A stretch of 64,000 nt of DNA. Origin: Utricularia gibba (taxonomy: Eukaryota > Streptophyta > Magnoliopsida > Lamiales > Lentibulariaceae). Made by a program: the position numbers and the translations under genes. This document shows positions 53,871 to 64,000 of the stretch, piece by piece; the first letter of the stretch is position 1; the number at the start of each line of letters is the position of its first letter. The stretch is from NCBI GenBank assembly GCA_002189035.1, contig NEEC01000020.1:558001-622000 (forward strand), given 5' to 3'. The notes under the pieces are model-generated. The model saw only the letters and a list, made by a program, of their open reading frames with translations. It was not told the DNA's origin and searched no databases.

Positions 53871-54848
53871 TCGATTCAAAAAAAAAACTCGACTCGAAGT
53901 GAAGAAGGCAATGGAGAAGAAATCGAGTAAAGATGAGGAAGAACTAAATGAAGGCGACTTGGGGGGTCCAGGAAATGGTTTGCCGTAGCACTCATGCTGT
54001 AACTGATTCTCTTAGATTTCAGGGAAGCTCCTAAAATGGAGAAAGGGACAGAACTTACCGTCGGCATCAAAGCGGAGAAAGCATCAATCGACGTCCAGCC
54101 TCCATATCCACGACTGTACACAATTAATTGGCGATTGCGCCATTTTCTTTTCTTCACGCAGAAACTGCCGGTGAAGCCGACACATCCGCCGTCCTGTTAA
54201 CCGCCGCCTCGATAAACTGCCATTTCATACCTTTTGTTGCTTCTGATACGTCCGTGAGCAGCCTCTGCAATTGCCCCATTACCCTTTTTTATTTTATTTT
54301 AGACTTTATACCAGAACAAAACAATATTATAGAACGAATAAAAATATATTTAAATAAAAGAATCATTTTAATTTTTTAAATATCTATTTTTTTGAAAGAG
54401 AAAGAATTAAATGATTGAAAATGCAATGCACCCGTAACAAATCGCAACCTTTGTGTCTCGATAATGACAAAATGTCATTTTATGGAACGATTGTCTTTTC
54501 ATGATTCAACATGTTAGACTTGTAATGAGTTTTTAAAAAATATTCGATACATAACATATATCAAAACTGTTTGAAAATTATGCTTCTTGAATATAAAAAT
54601 ATTGAGTATATATCATGAATTACACTCTATTTATACCATATTGTAAAGTAATCATCATAATGATATTATTTTACTATTAAAAAAGAATTGTTTTTCTATG
54701 TACAAAAAACTATTCTAAATTTCTGTTTTTTATTCAAAAATTTAGATTTAATTTTGCATAAAAAGAAATTATTCCAAACAAACCCACAGAAAATATGATA
54801 TTTTTCATATTTTATCATTTAAATAGAACGATGAACGCTCCTAGATTA

Positions 54849-54901
54849 GAAATTCGTAACAACCATTTGGGTTAGGAAAATCAAGCCCTCTAACGAAAGA
54901 A
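54849..54901. repeat. 53-bp direct repeat, copy 1 (copy 2 at 58025-58077)
   Basis: Both begin GAAATTCGTAACAACCA and end TAACGAAAGAA, with AAATCAAGCCCT inside; about 6 differences. They bracket 3.1 kb of gene-poor DNA. Compatible with an old tandem duplication with later replacement, or with insertion of the segment between duplicated ends. Confidence 0.7.
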
Positions 54902-55230
54902 GTCAAATCATTTAAGTGTGAAGGGAGCGCTTGATTTTTTTAGATTGTTTTTGTACCTTTTAAAGATTTTTTACATTGTTTTTGTACATTTCAAAGAAAA
55001 AAATTTCGATTTGGAATAATTTTGAATTTAAATTTTTTTTTACAACGATCATGAAATTTCCATTTATCAAATTGACACCATTTCGATGATGATATTTAAT
55101 TGTTTTGTGTTTTTAAGGTATGTATTTGTGTTCTTATGATGCAAAGATCTCCAATTCACTCATGAGGTCAAGAGAGCTATTAAGAAAAATCGAAGAAAAG
55201 TAATGAAATATACACAACACCTAACATCTA

Positions 55231-55460
55231 CTTCTCACTTGTAGTGTAATTCCTTTGAATACTATCCAATGTTTTGGATGCATATCTTATAGCTGTATCT
55301 TTTCTACAAAGTTTCTAACCCAGCATAGCTTCTACTGCTTAATTGGAAGTATCAATCATAACATGGAATGAAGCATTCCAATTCGGCGCTTGTATGATAG
55401 GAGCTGAAGTGGTGGCCATTTTGAGAGTATCAAAAATGTGTTTACATTCATCTGCAAAAA
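55231..55460 (-). mobile_element. Ty3/gypsy retrotransposon RNase H relic
   Basis: Minus-strand codons recall the gypsy RT/RNase H junction: FDTLKMATTSAPIIQAPNW, then a segment equivalent to the catalytic MCDASDYAVGAVLG region (here with the catalytic Asp context changed and an in-frame stop), then RYASKTLDSIQRNYTTSEK. Several stops and small frame changes. No LTRs found nearby. An old dead fragment. Confidence 0.75.
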
Positions 55461-56176
55461 CTAACTAAAATCATCTAAAACACTGAGTATTTGCTTATGC
55501 TCCTATGCATATTTAAGTGAGCCAACAATATCTTCAGTTAAAACCACTTTTAGGTTTAAAATTAAATTAGTTTAATATAAAACTCTTTACAAAAATAAAG
55601 AAATTAAAATCATCTAAAACTTCATTTATTTAAGTAATCGAACATAAATTTTGTTAGTATTCTCAATTATACTATCTAAGCGAACATAAACGATTTTAAT
55701 TGAATCTAACACAATTTGAACATGAATTATTTGTTTGCTATAACATCCCTATTCTCAACACATTGGACAATAAAAAATTTCGGCATGAACCCTAAAAAAT
55801 TCGTCTTCTACCATTTGCTTTGTGACAATGTTTATTGATAGTAGGTAATTTTTATTTCTATCTCTTTTTTTAAATTGCATTTTTTTATGGAGTGTGCAAG
55901 ATATTTATTCAAATATGTGATACCAGTCCAAAAGATTAGGTAGCCATCCCTTCACTTCATTCTTTGCCCCTAACTTTTCAAATATTATATAGAAATTTTT
56001 CTAAAATTTTTTGACATTTCGTAGTGAATTTTTCAAAAAAAAAAAAGATGCTATAGAAAATCACATATTACAAAATTTTTCAGAATTATTTACACGACAT
56101 AGCAAATTTTGTTAAAGTGAAATTACAAAATACATATTACAATATTTTTCTAGAATTATTCGCACAATATTATGAG

Positions 56177-56905
56177 TTTTGTAATGTGCCTCGTTAAAGT
56201 ATAATTTTGTTGAAAAAAACATAAACTTTTCATAATATAGATTTTGGTCCTTAACACTATATAAGAAGATGGGGTGATGAAATTAAACCTTGTATCACAA
56301 AATGGCAGAAAGTCAAAGCTATACGGTGCCCGGAGAGTTCTTCAACTGCCCCATATGATGCGAGGGCCCCATGAGGGGCCGGGCCATCTTCTCGGTCAGA
56401 AATTTATATTTTTTTAATATTTTTTTTGAAAGTGTGGTGAGGGTCATATACTGTGTGAGGCCTACTCCACATCTTGTGGTAAGCGGCCCACGGCAAAATG
56501 GGCACGCGTTGATTCTGTGTGAGCAGGCCTCACACAAGAAATATACTCACCCTGTGTGCAATTTTTTGTGCTTGGTGTGTGAGAGATAAATGGACAGTGG
56601 GTATTTTTAAAAATGACTCGATCCTCGTCACACTTTCAAAAAAAAAAATTGATAATTTATAATAATATTAAATAAAAAAATGTAAATTTCTTACTGAGAT
56701 AGTGACCCCCTCATGGGGCCCTCCCAGCAGATAGGACAATTGAATAATTCTGCTGGTACTAGATAATTTTCACGCCATTTTGTGATATATGATTTAATTT
56801 CATCACCCCATTTTTTATATAAAGTTGAGGAGCAAAATATATATTATGAAAAGTTTATGTTTTTTGAACAACATTACACTTTAGTCATGCATATTACAAA
56901 GTGCA
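56177..56905 (-). pseudogene. Fold-back (inverted) duplication of a SINA-like RING E3 ligase fragment
   Basis: Left arm about 56177-56447, right arm about 56613-56905, inverted relative to each other; loop about 165 nt. Shared strings include AAACATAAACTTTTCATAATATA and TGGGGTGATGAAATTAAA. The right arm, read on the minus strand, encodes ELFNCPICWEGPMRGSL followed by a GTAAG donor. The left arm, on the plus strand, encodes SYTVPGEFFNCPI, a stop in place of Cys/Trp, then CEGPMRG. The loop, on the minus strand, encodes VCEACSHRINACPFCRGPL, the second half of a C3HC4-type RING. Together these are exon 1, a duplicate of exon 1 and exon 2 of a SINA/SIAH-like gene. Not a functional ligase: one arm lacks a usable start and the other has a stop. 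If transcribed, the RNA would form a long hairpin. Confidence 0.75.
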
Positions 56906-58185
56906 TAATTAGTTGACTGCTACAGTGAAATTAGATTAGTAATTTGTATGTGAATTATGTATATATTTTTTATTTTTTAGTAAAATTTATTACTAAATAT
57001 TGCATCCGTTTCCACAATTTAAGGATATGGAAAAAAAATATATACACAACAATAAATACGCATACGACACTCGACACAATCCTAACCATCCATCATTATT
57101 TTTTTGACTAGGAAATATATATTTTATAAATATAAAAGATTATTACAAGTGGTAAAAACATACTATGTGCAGAACACTTAGAATTAATAAATATATATGT
57201 GACGAACAAAATAATAAATATGAAAAAAATTAAGTAATTGCTAACAGTCAAATTGTAATAATCAGAATGCAATAATTTGGGAAATGTACATCTATCTCCA
57301 CTCAAATTTGAGAGATTCCTGTCTCCTAAAAACACTTTGTCATTTGGTCATCTCAAAAATATCCAATTAAAAAAATCATTATTCATTTAATTACTTTGAC
57401 ATGTCACCATATTTAGGACATTTCCAGAAATGCAGTTATCTAGGAGAGTCAAGCAGTTTCTACATAGAAACTAACTCAATAAACTAAGGGTTTGTATGTT
57501 GCTTACTTACCTAAGTAGCACCCAAAAAATAAAAAGGATACCTATTATTATTTTCATTTTTGCATTCTTTAAGAACTACTATAATTTCAAAGAGTGATAC
57601 AATTTCAAGATAAAAGAAAATATTTACTAATCAAGTATTAATTCGATTGAAATCATAGATAATACAAGAATATCTACACTCAACATATCGTGCATAATTT
57701 CACACATCATTTCAACCAAACTAAGGTAAAGAAGATGTGCTACTGAACTTATCCATACATTGTCCAACGACACAATGAGATTATATTAGCTATGAGACCA
57801 ATTTCTCTACCGTACTAATTGAACGAGGTAAATAATCTAGCGTATAAAGTTTTCTCAAAACATTTAAAATGAGCATCCTTGTGTGTAAACTTATATGCGC
57901 GATAATCATTACATGCTCGAGCCCTATATTTTCAAATGGGATATTGAATGTTAAAGCATAGCCACCATTGAGTGGTAAATATAAAATATTATTATAATTT
58001 ATAATAGCATGCAGCATACATTATGAAATTCGTAACAACCAGTTGGGCCGGGGAAATCAAGCCCTGTAACGAAAGAAAATTATTCTAATAACATATCCTG
58101 CCCATTATTTACCCACCAGACATTTAGGCAATCGTCTCTGGCGGAGTGGATAAATCGGCGGCCGGTGAGATCCTCTTACCGGAAA

Positions 58186-59083
58186 ATGCGTCTCCATGAG
58201 GCCATGTTGCTGCTCGGATTCCCCGGAGAATGCGTTCCCACTCGATCGGAGGTGTTCCTTTTTTTCTTCGCCCTGTTCTCCCCTTTTCTCCGTTCGTGGC
58301 CGATTCACCGAACTAGATTGGGCAATTGTTGCAGCTGAAAGCTGCGTACCGGAGGCTGGCTGGCGAAACGCATCCCGATAGGTTTCCTGCTCACCAGAAG
58401 GCGGCGGCGGAACGCAAATTCAAATTGGTAAGCCCTAGCGGAAGCTGCTAGAAGTTCCTTTATTATGAAATGCGAGAATTCATTGTGTCGGCTGAGCTTT
58501 CTCTGTGCTTTCTCGTGTAGATTTCTGAAGCTTACACTTTGTTGTGCTCTGGTGAGTGATCAATTGATGTGTTTCTTCTTCTGTAATCATCAATCCCTAG
58601 AATTGATTCATCGTCCTCTTGGGGTGCATCAATATGGTAGAGTTCTAAGCCAAAACCAGGGAGCAGTCCTTAAAACTGGTGTTCCTGCTCTAGTCATTAG
58701 CTTTCAGTTCGTATCTGCAGTACTCAGGGTGTGTGTCCATTGCAGGAGCAAGGGTGAGAGTTGTCCCACATATGGGTAAGTGTTTCTTCAACCGGGCTGC
58801 CAAATAAAGGCAATCATCTGAATCCACATGAAACCTGGACTTGCAGTTCCGGGGAGACGAAGACTCTTCGTGATGAGTGGGAGTATGGTCAAAGCCTCAG
58901 TTCCTTTTATTTTCCTGGTCATGGGCGCAGTTACACTGGGTGGGTCGACTGCAGCTAGGTCCGTATGCTCCAATCCAAGTGTGCTTTATGTTATGGGTCA
59001 TCTCTCATTGCTTCACTTCATGGAACAGGGCTTATGCGAAGCAGAAGGAAGCAAACTCTTCTTACAATCCCTTTCTTCCTTGA
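58186..59083 (+). CDS. Small J-domain membrane protein, 6 exons
   Basis: DnaJ-type co-chaperone of 128 aa, presumed to stimulate an Hsp70 at a membrane. Exons: 58186-58251, 58335-58427, 58520-58550, 58746-58775, 58847-58958 and 59029-59083, all GT-AG and in phase (387 nt). The N-terminal J-like domain starts MRLHEAMLLLGFPGECVPTR and has LKAAYRRLAGETHPDRF with the diagnostic HPD, then AERKFKLISEAYTLLCSG. A transmembrane helix follows (VPFIFLVMGAVTLGG). The C-terminus is AYAKQKEANSSYNPFLP. I recall similar small plant DnaJ-related proteins ending NPFLP, but not a specific name. The HPD is intact, so it is probably active. Confidence 0.85.
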
Positions 59084-59706
59084 CTTCATGGAAGCCAGAA
59101 AAGGCATGCCAGGTATCATATGTACTGACTGATACACAAACAAAAGATGCCTCTTGACCCTCGTGGTGCTTCTGAACACACGAGCGTTGGATGTGCATCC
59201 TTTGACAACAAACACTTGTTACCTGTTCTTGAGAGTGCATTTATTTAACAATGCTTATAATGTTGGTGCTTTCTGTTGGTAGTGGCATTGCCTTCACTTA
59301 CTTTAGGGATCCCTTTGATGAACAACGCGAACTCGCCATTGAATATTTAGACTTCCAGTACCTGAAAGTTTAAAAGAGTAAAAAAAATATGGAAATATTC
59401 CCGGTGCTTGATCTTCCAGTGTCCCCCTGAAGGACGCAAGGAACGACAGTGATACGCCATTTACGTGTATAATCAAGGAAAGTGGCGAATTAAAAGAAAG
59501 GTGATATGAGCCACATGAGGATCGCCGTTCCTCTTAGTATCAAGAGAAACGGACTTGGAAGACTAAGCGGCTGGGTTCTCTGTAGCTTATGAATTTAGTT
59601 AAGTGCAGCGCATAGGAAACAACAGCACTGGACCGTCCATAAGCACAAAAATGAAGCTAAAACAAAAAGAAAAGCCTCAGAATTGCAGAATTATCATCAC
59701 TGGGAT

Positions 59707-59847
59707 TCAGTCCCGAAAGATGGTGTAATTTATACAGATTTCCTCATCGGCCGGCAGAAACGAAGAATCGAAAAGAAAATTACTGCGAGAAGACAACCCT
59801 AACCTCGGCGACGACGATCGGAGTGAAACTGAAAAACGAGTCGCCAT
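59707..59847 (-). CDS. Possible first exon or short ORF divergent from RPS27a
   Basis: An ATG at 59847 follows TATAAATA (59906-59899, minus) and starts MATRFSVSLRSSSPRLGLSS, which looks like a mitochondrial or plastid targeting sequence. The frame is open for 46 codons to a stop at 59707. A donor-like AG/GTTAGG after SSSPR suggests it could instead be exon 1 of a small spliced gene extending to about 59390. I could not find a continuation that matches a known protein. It shares its promoter region with RPS27a. Confidence 0.35.
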   Translation of the reverse strand: MATRFSVSLRSSSPRLGLSSRSNFLFDSSFLPADEEICINYTIFRD

Positions 59848-59898
59848 CGACCTTTCAGTATTTTTCTAGGGTTTACGAGATTCTTTGTAGCGAGCGAG

Positions 59899-60567
<669 letters not shown>

Positions 60568-60900
60568 GGTCTGCAACTGGTTTCCCTTCTGAGAATTTCC
60601 AATGACTTTAAGCTTATTGTCAGTTTGCACATCTGGATTTTGATTGCTGTATGGTTCTTATGCATCTATATTTCGGATTTCCGGTTATTGATTCAGTCTG
60701 ATTACAATAACAGCGTAAGAGTGCATCATCTGTCTTCAAATGGTTAGAGGGGTTAAGTTATCAGTAGGAATTCATCTACTAGCTCTGTTTATTGAGCAAC
60801 TCCTGCAACACTTTCTGTTACTCCACTTTGCCTCTGCACAAATTCACAAGCGTAAGCTTCATTAAATGTCATGAACCATCCTGGGGAAGATGGCTGGTTC

Positions 60901-62470
60901 TTACCTCACAACTGCGATTGGAAACATCCTGGGGAAGGCTTTGTACTTAGCTCTGGTGAGACATACATAAGCCCCATAGCATGGGAAATGAATCAAAACC
61001 ATTGCCAGGTACCTGATAATCCCCACAAAGTTGCTTTTTTTAAAGTGATATTCGATTCATCCGTGTTTAAAAATGGTGTACTCGAAGCTTACCATAGGGG
61101 TGCCCATGGGGTAGAAAGTTTGAGAAAAGGATATGGCCACCTGCAGTATGGGCAAATTCTGTATATGAGCACTCTAGCTTGTTTGAAGTTCAATTTGCAG
61201 GTGGTAAGCCATGAACCAACCATGTCATGCAACAAGCATGAAGAATCCATTGGAAGATGACGTAGGTAAAGCCCCATACAAGGAAGTATGTTACTCCGAA
61301 CCAGTCACAAGGCTGCAAGGTATGCAAGGGCAAGTAGTCACTTGTGCATAGAAGGCAAGAAACTTGATGATATTCAGATGGAAATATGCACCCTACCAGG
61401 CAATTCAGTGCCGAGTCGATTATGAGAACAACAGCGTTGATGGAGTGCATGTATTTCATCATCTGCAAGTGGAAAAATAGAAGATTGTTTGTACTGACTT
61501 GGGAAGTTTTCTCTGAACTGGATGTGAATGTGAGCTAACCGGTGTTAGCTCGTAGGTTTCATCGACCATGAATGGAAGCAAGAGGCCCCAGAACACAATG
61601 TCAGTGAGCATCACAGCTCCTGCGCAGGTCTACACAACAAAGACAATGAAGAAACAGACGGTCCCCAGTTCCTACACACTAGACTTCAACCATTCTGCAC
61701 CAGTAAATGAACTAGTAGCTAACCTGATAAACTGGCAGCATCACATTATCCAGAAACCCTAGCTGCTGAGCTGCGTTGGCGTCGTGGAGAAGATCCAGCT
61801 TGACAAAACCGTTTCGTTTTTCCCCTCCGAGAGCCATAGCTGAGCCATTGTAATGCTCACCGAGGCGCCGATCATGGATCCTGCAGCCTCCTGCTGATGC
61901 AATGGTTGCAAGCTGAACAGCAGGACAGCATTAGCATAAAGAAACACCCCTCCGTTGCGTGCAAATACTGCCACATTTACCAGGAAATAGAATGTGACCA
62001 GCAAGAAAGTCCACCTGGAGTACAGGATGCAGGCAGGCTAAGCATTACAGAACACAAGTGCATCCTGATCTACTGGTTGACTTGTTCGAAGAGCAATCGG
62101 ATCGCAGTAGAATCATCAAGCGATGGTGAAATTGAAGCGCTACTAGGTTTAATCGAACGTACTGCGTGTAGAAGAAGAAGGCGATCAATCCGTAGAAGGC
62201 TGAAATACGGTACATCGAGTAAGCCATCAGGAGGAACGCGGAAGCGCGATAGAACAGAAGCCATCGCGGATGGAGATTTTTCCAACACGTTGCCCAGAGA
62301 TCGGAGGTCCTGCGAGGCCTGTGTCCGCCGCCGCCACTGCTACTCTTCTTGCTGAGAACAGAAACGGCTATCGCCGCCGGGAGTGCGATAATGAGAGCGC
62401 AGAGGAGCACCTGCCACTGCAACCAGTAACCTAATCCCTGCGGCGGCGCGTGAGCTTGGGGATTGGGCAT
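60901..62470 (-). CDS. Plant multi-span membrane protein of unknown function, 9 exons
   Basis: Minus-strand exons: 62470-62163, 62014-61981, 61912-61861, 61839-61724, 61629-61540, 61462-61397, 61312-61221, 61140-61093 and 61012-60901. They total 918 nt (305 aa), every junction GT-AG and in phase. It starts MPNPQAHAPPQGLGYWLQWQ, then has membrane spans including LLCALIIALPAAIAVSVL, WTFLLVTFYFL, CAGAVMLTDIVFWGLLLPF, INAVVLIIDSALNCL, YFLVWGFTYVIFQWILHACC and YLAMVLIHFPCYGAYVCL. The pattern matches a plant-wide family of uncharacterised transmembrane proteins (the At1g10660 type, from memory). It converges with RPS27a, leaving 333 bp between stops. Several introns are very short (21-26 nt for introns 3 and possibly others by my boundaries), which deserves checking against transcripts. 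Confidence 0.8.
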
Positions 62471-62539
62471 TCTGAACCAAGCCCCCACGCTACCAGCCTG
62501 GGTCAATGCCCAACAGACACCTCACGAACGTGACGTTGT

Positions 62540-63388
62540 GCATGGTGAATAGCTGGCTTTAAATACAATATGAAATCATTACTTTTTTATTTTATTTTTA
62601 TTATTTTAAAAAGGTCAACAAGCATGAAAAGTTTCTTTTTTTAATCAATTGAAAATAATCTTTTCAAGGAAAATGCATGAGTTGTGCCAAAAAAAAAATT
62701 CTATATTTATTAAATATAATATTTTTTTGCAAAAAAAAATAATTATTTTTGACATTAAAAAATAAAAAATACATAATTTTGAATATAAAAATTAAATGAA
62801 ATCTAGATCCAAAAATCTAAGATTCCACAAAACAACTCAAAAATAATGTATCATTAATTTCTTCATGCTCATACAATTAATAATGAATAAAATATTCATT
62901 CATATCAATTTAAATAATAAATGTATAGATATTTTTTATTAATAATGATTGGAATTCATAAATTATATATTTTTTAATAATTCTAGTGATAAACATTTGA
63001 TTTATTTAATTGTTTAGTAGTTACTCAATTGCAAATAATCTATAATGCAGCGTATTAAATACAATAATATTTTATTATAACAACATAATATAAATTTATA
63101 TAAATATAAATAATTAAAATATGTTATTACTGAAACAATTTATTCAGAAACTATTATCACCTCTATAAAACTCAAATAATTTTCAAGGTGGGGGTAAGCT
63201 ATGCAATGCACCCCTATGAACTCAAATTTATATATTATATTTTAAATTAAAAAATTAATACTTAAAATAACCAATTTTCTGACACAAATATCACATGACC
63301 TCAACTTTTCTAAATCATCCCAAGTTTCTACACATGGCTTGGTTATTACAACACCTCAAAAAAGTCGTGTCACCCCCACGCGCCACCG
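62540..63388. other. AT-rich spacer
   Basis: Between the start of the membrane-protein gene and the 3' end of BOR. No gene or repeat recognised. Confidence 0.5.
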
Positions 63389-63971
63389 TCAAATACTGCT
63401 CCCACCACCAGTCACGCCGGCGCCGGACGTCGAGGGCCCATCGCCTCTCCGTTCACCCAATCTCGGGCTGCCGTACGCCATCTCCGGGAACCGGAGCACG
63501 TCTTTGCTGGGGGTGTTGGAGGAGCTCGTCACCCGAGGACTGGAAAGGTGCTTCACCTCGCCACGGCTTCTGGTGATCATCCCATCCAGCACCTCAGCGT
63601 CGTGCGCGAACCTTTCCATGACTGCAACTCCCATGTCCTGAATCGGATTCAAAATCAAGTCAGTGGAGAGGGAGATGGCGGTTTCTTCCACAGTTTGTCG
63701 TACCATGGCGTTGCTGTAAGCCACTGCTGGTGCTTCTTCGTATTCTGCTGCATCCAGCTCCTGGAGATGGACTCCTTTGAAGAACTTGGGCAGAATGTAT
63801 TGCCTGACCGGAACTAGAAGCATGATGAGAAGAGGGAAGAGGACTCCGGCGATCGGAATCCAGGTTATCCCGAAGCAAAGAAGCAGATACACTGTCTGGA
63901 ACAAGGTGAACAATGCGATTGTCTTGAAGGGCACTGTCTCGATGAAGGTGGCGTGGTACTCTTCCAATACC
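63389..63971 (-). CDS. BOR: BOR-type borate exporter, last exon only (cut by window end)
   Basis: C-terminal about 193 residues of an SLC4-like boron efflux transporter. The exon begins at 63971 after the acceptor TCTTGCAG and reads [20 protein letters not shown], then [20 protein letters not shown] and [23 protein letters not shown] (last membrane spans), then the cytosolic tail with [10 protein letters not shown] and [10 protein letters not shown]. The tail ends Gly/Ser-rich ([11 protein letters not shown]). The rest of the gene lies beyond position 64000. Which BOR class cannot be told from this part alone. Confidence 0.92.
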
Positions 63972-64000
63972 CTGCAAGATAAAGGATGAAGGAGATGAGT

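Larger units (their letters stand above)
54160..58110. other. Gene-poor AT-rich region with relics
   Basis: About 4 kb without an intact gene. It contains the gypsy relic, the SINA-like fold-back and a pair of 53-bp direct repeats, each listed separately. The rest is low complexity. Confidence 0.5.

Overview
The window is nuclear DNA of a flowering plant. Genes have short GT-AG introns, TATA boxes about 45-70 bp upstream of start codons, GC-rich exons in AT-rich spacers, telo-box/site II promoters on ribosomal protein genes, and plant-specific families (LSU, YSL, NHL, GBF-type bZIP, BOR, TRAUCO). I cannot name the species. Exon boundaries were assigned by hand from reading frame, splice consensus and family knowledge.

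Layout. 0-2.5 kb: a GBF-type bZIP gene (+). 3-8.7 kb: two divergent class III chitinases, one intact (-), one frameshifted by a 41-nt deletion (+). 9.5-28.2 kb: a tandem and inverted array of decaying AT-rich units. They carry at least seven copies of an apparently undescribed gene with a TATA box, a tiny leader exon, an intron and a 40-43 codon ORF for a single-span membrane peptide ending in GGQ(A/E)EG or a variant. Four copies are open and three are broken. An intact Yellow Stripe-Like metal transporter gene and two YSL gene fragments lie inside the same array, so the transporter and the peptide gene seem to have been copied together.

28.9-43.5 kb is ordinary gene space: 60S P1 (+), LSU (-), a plastid-type GNAT acetyltransferase (+), a UBA2-type RNA-binding protein (-), a UBA-domain protein (-) and an NHL protein (-). 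44.4-54 kb: a CDPK gene relic, a DUF604/GT31 gene (+), TRAUCO/Ash2 (+) and an ABCG half-transporter (-). 54.2-58.1 kb: gene-poor, with a gypsy RNase H relic and a fold-back duplication of a SINA-like RING gene fragment, the region bracketed by a 53-bp direct repeat. 58.2-64 kb: a small J-domain membrane protein (+), ubiquitin-RPS27a (+), a nine-exon membrane protein (-) and the 3' end of a BOR borate exporter (-).

Three conserved genes' worth of reading-frame evidence (one break in DUF604, two in TRAUCO) points to single missing bases in short homopolymers, so base-level assembly errors should be considered before calling those genes dead. The most interesting signal is the micropeptide family co-duplicated with the YSL gene.
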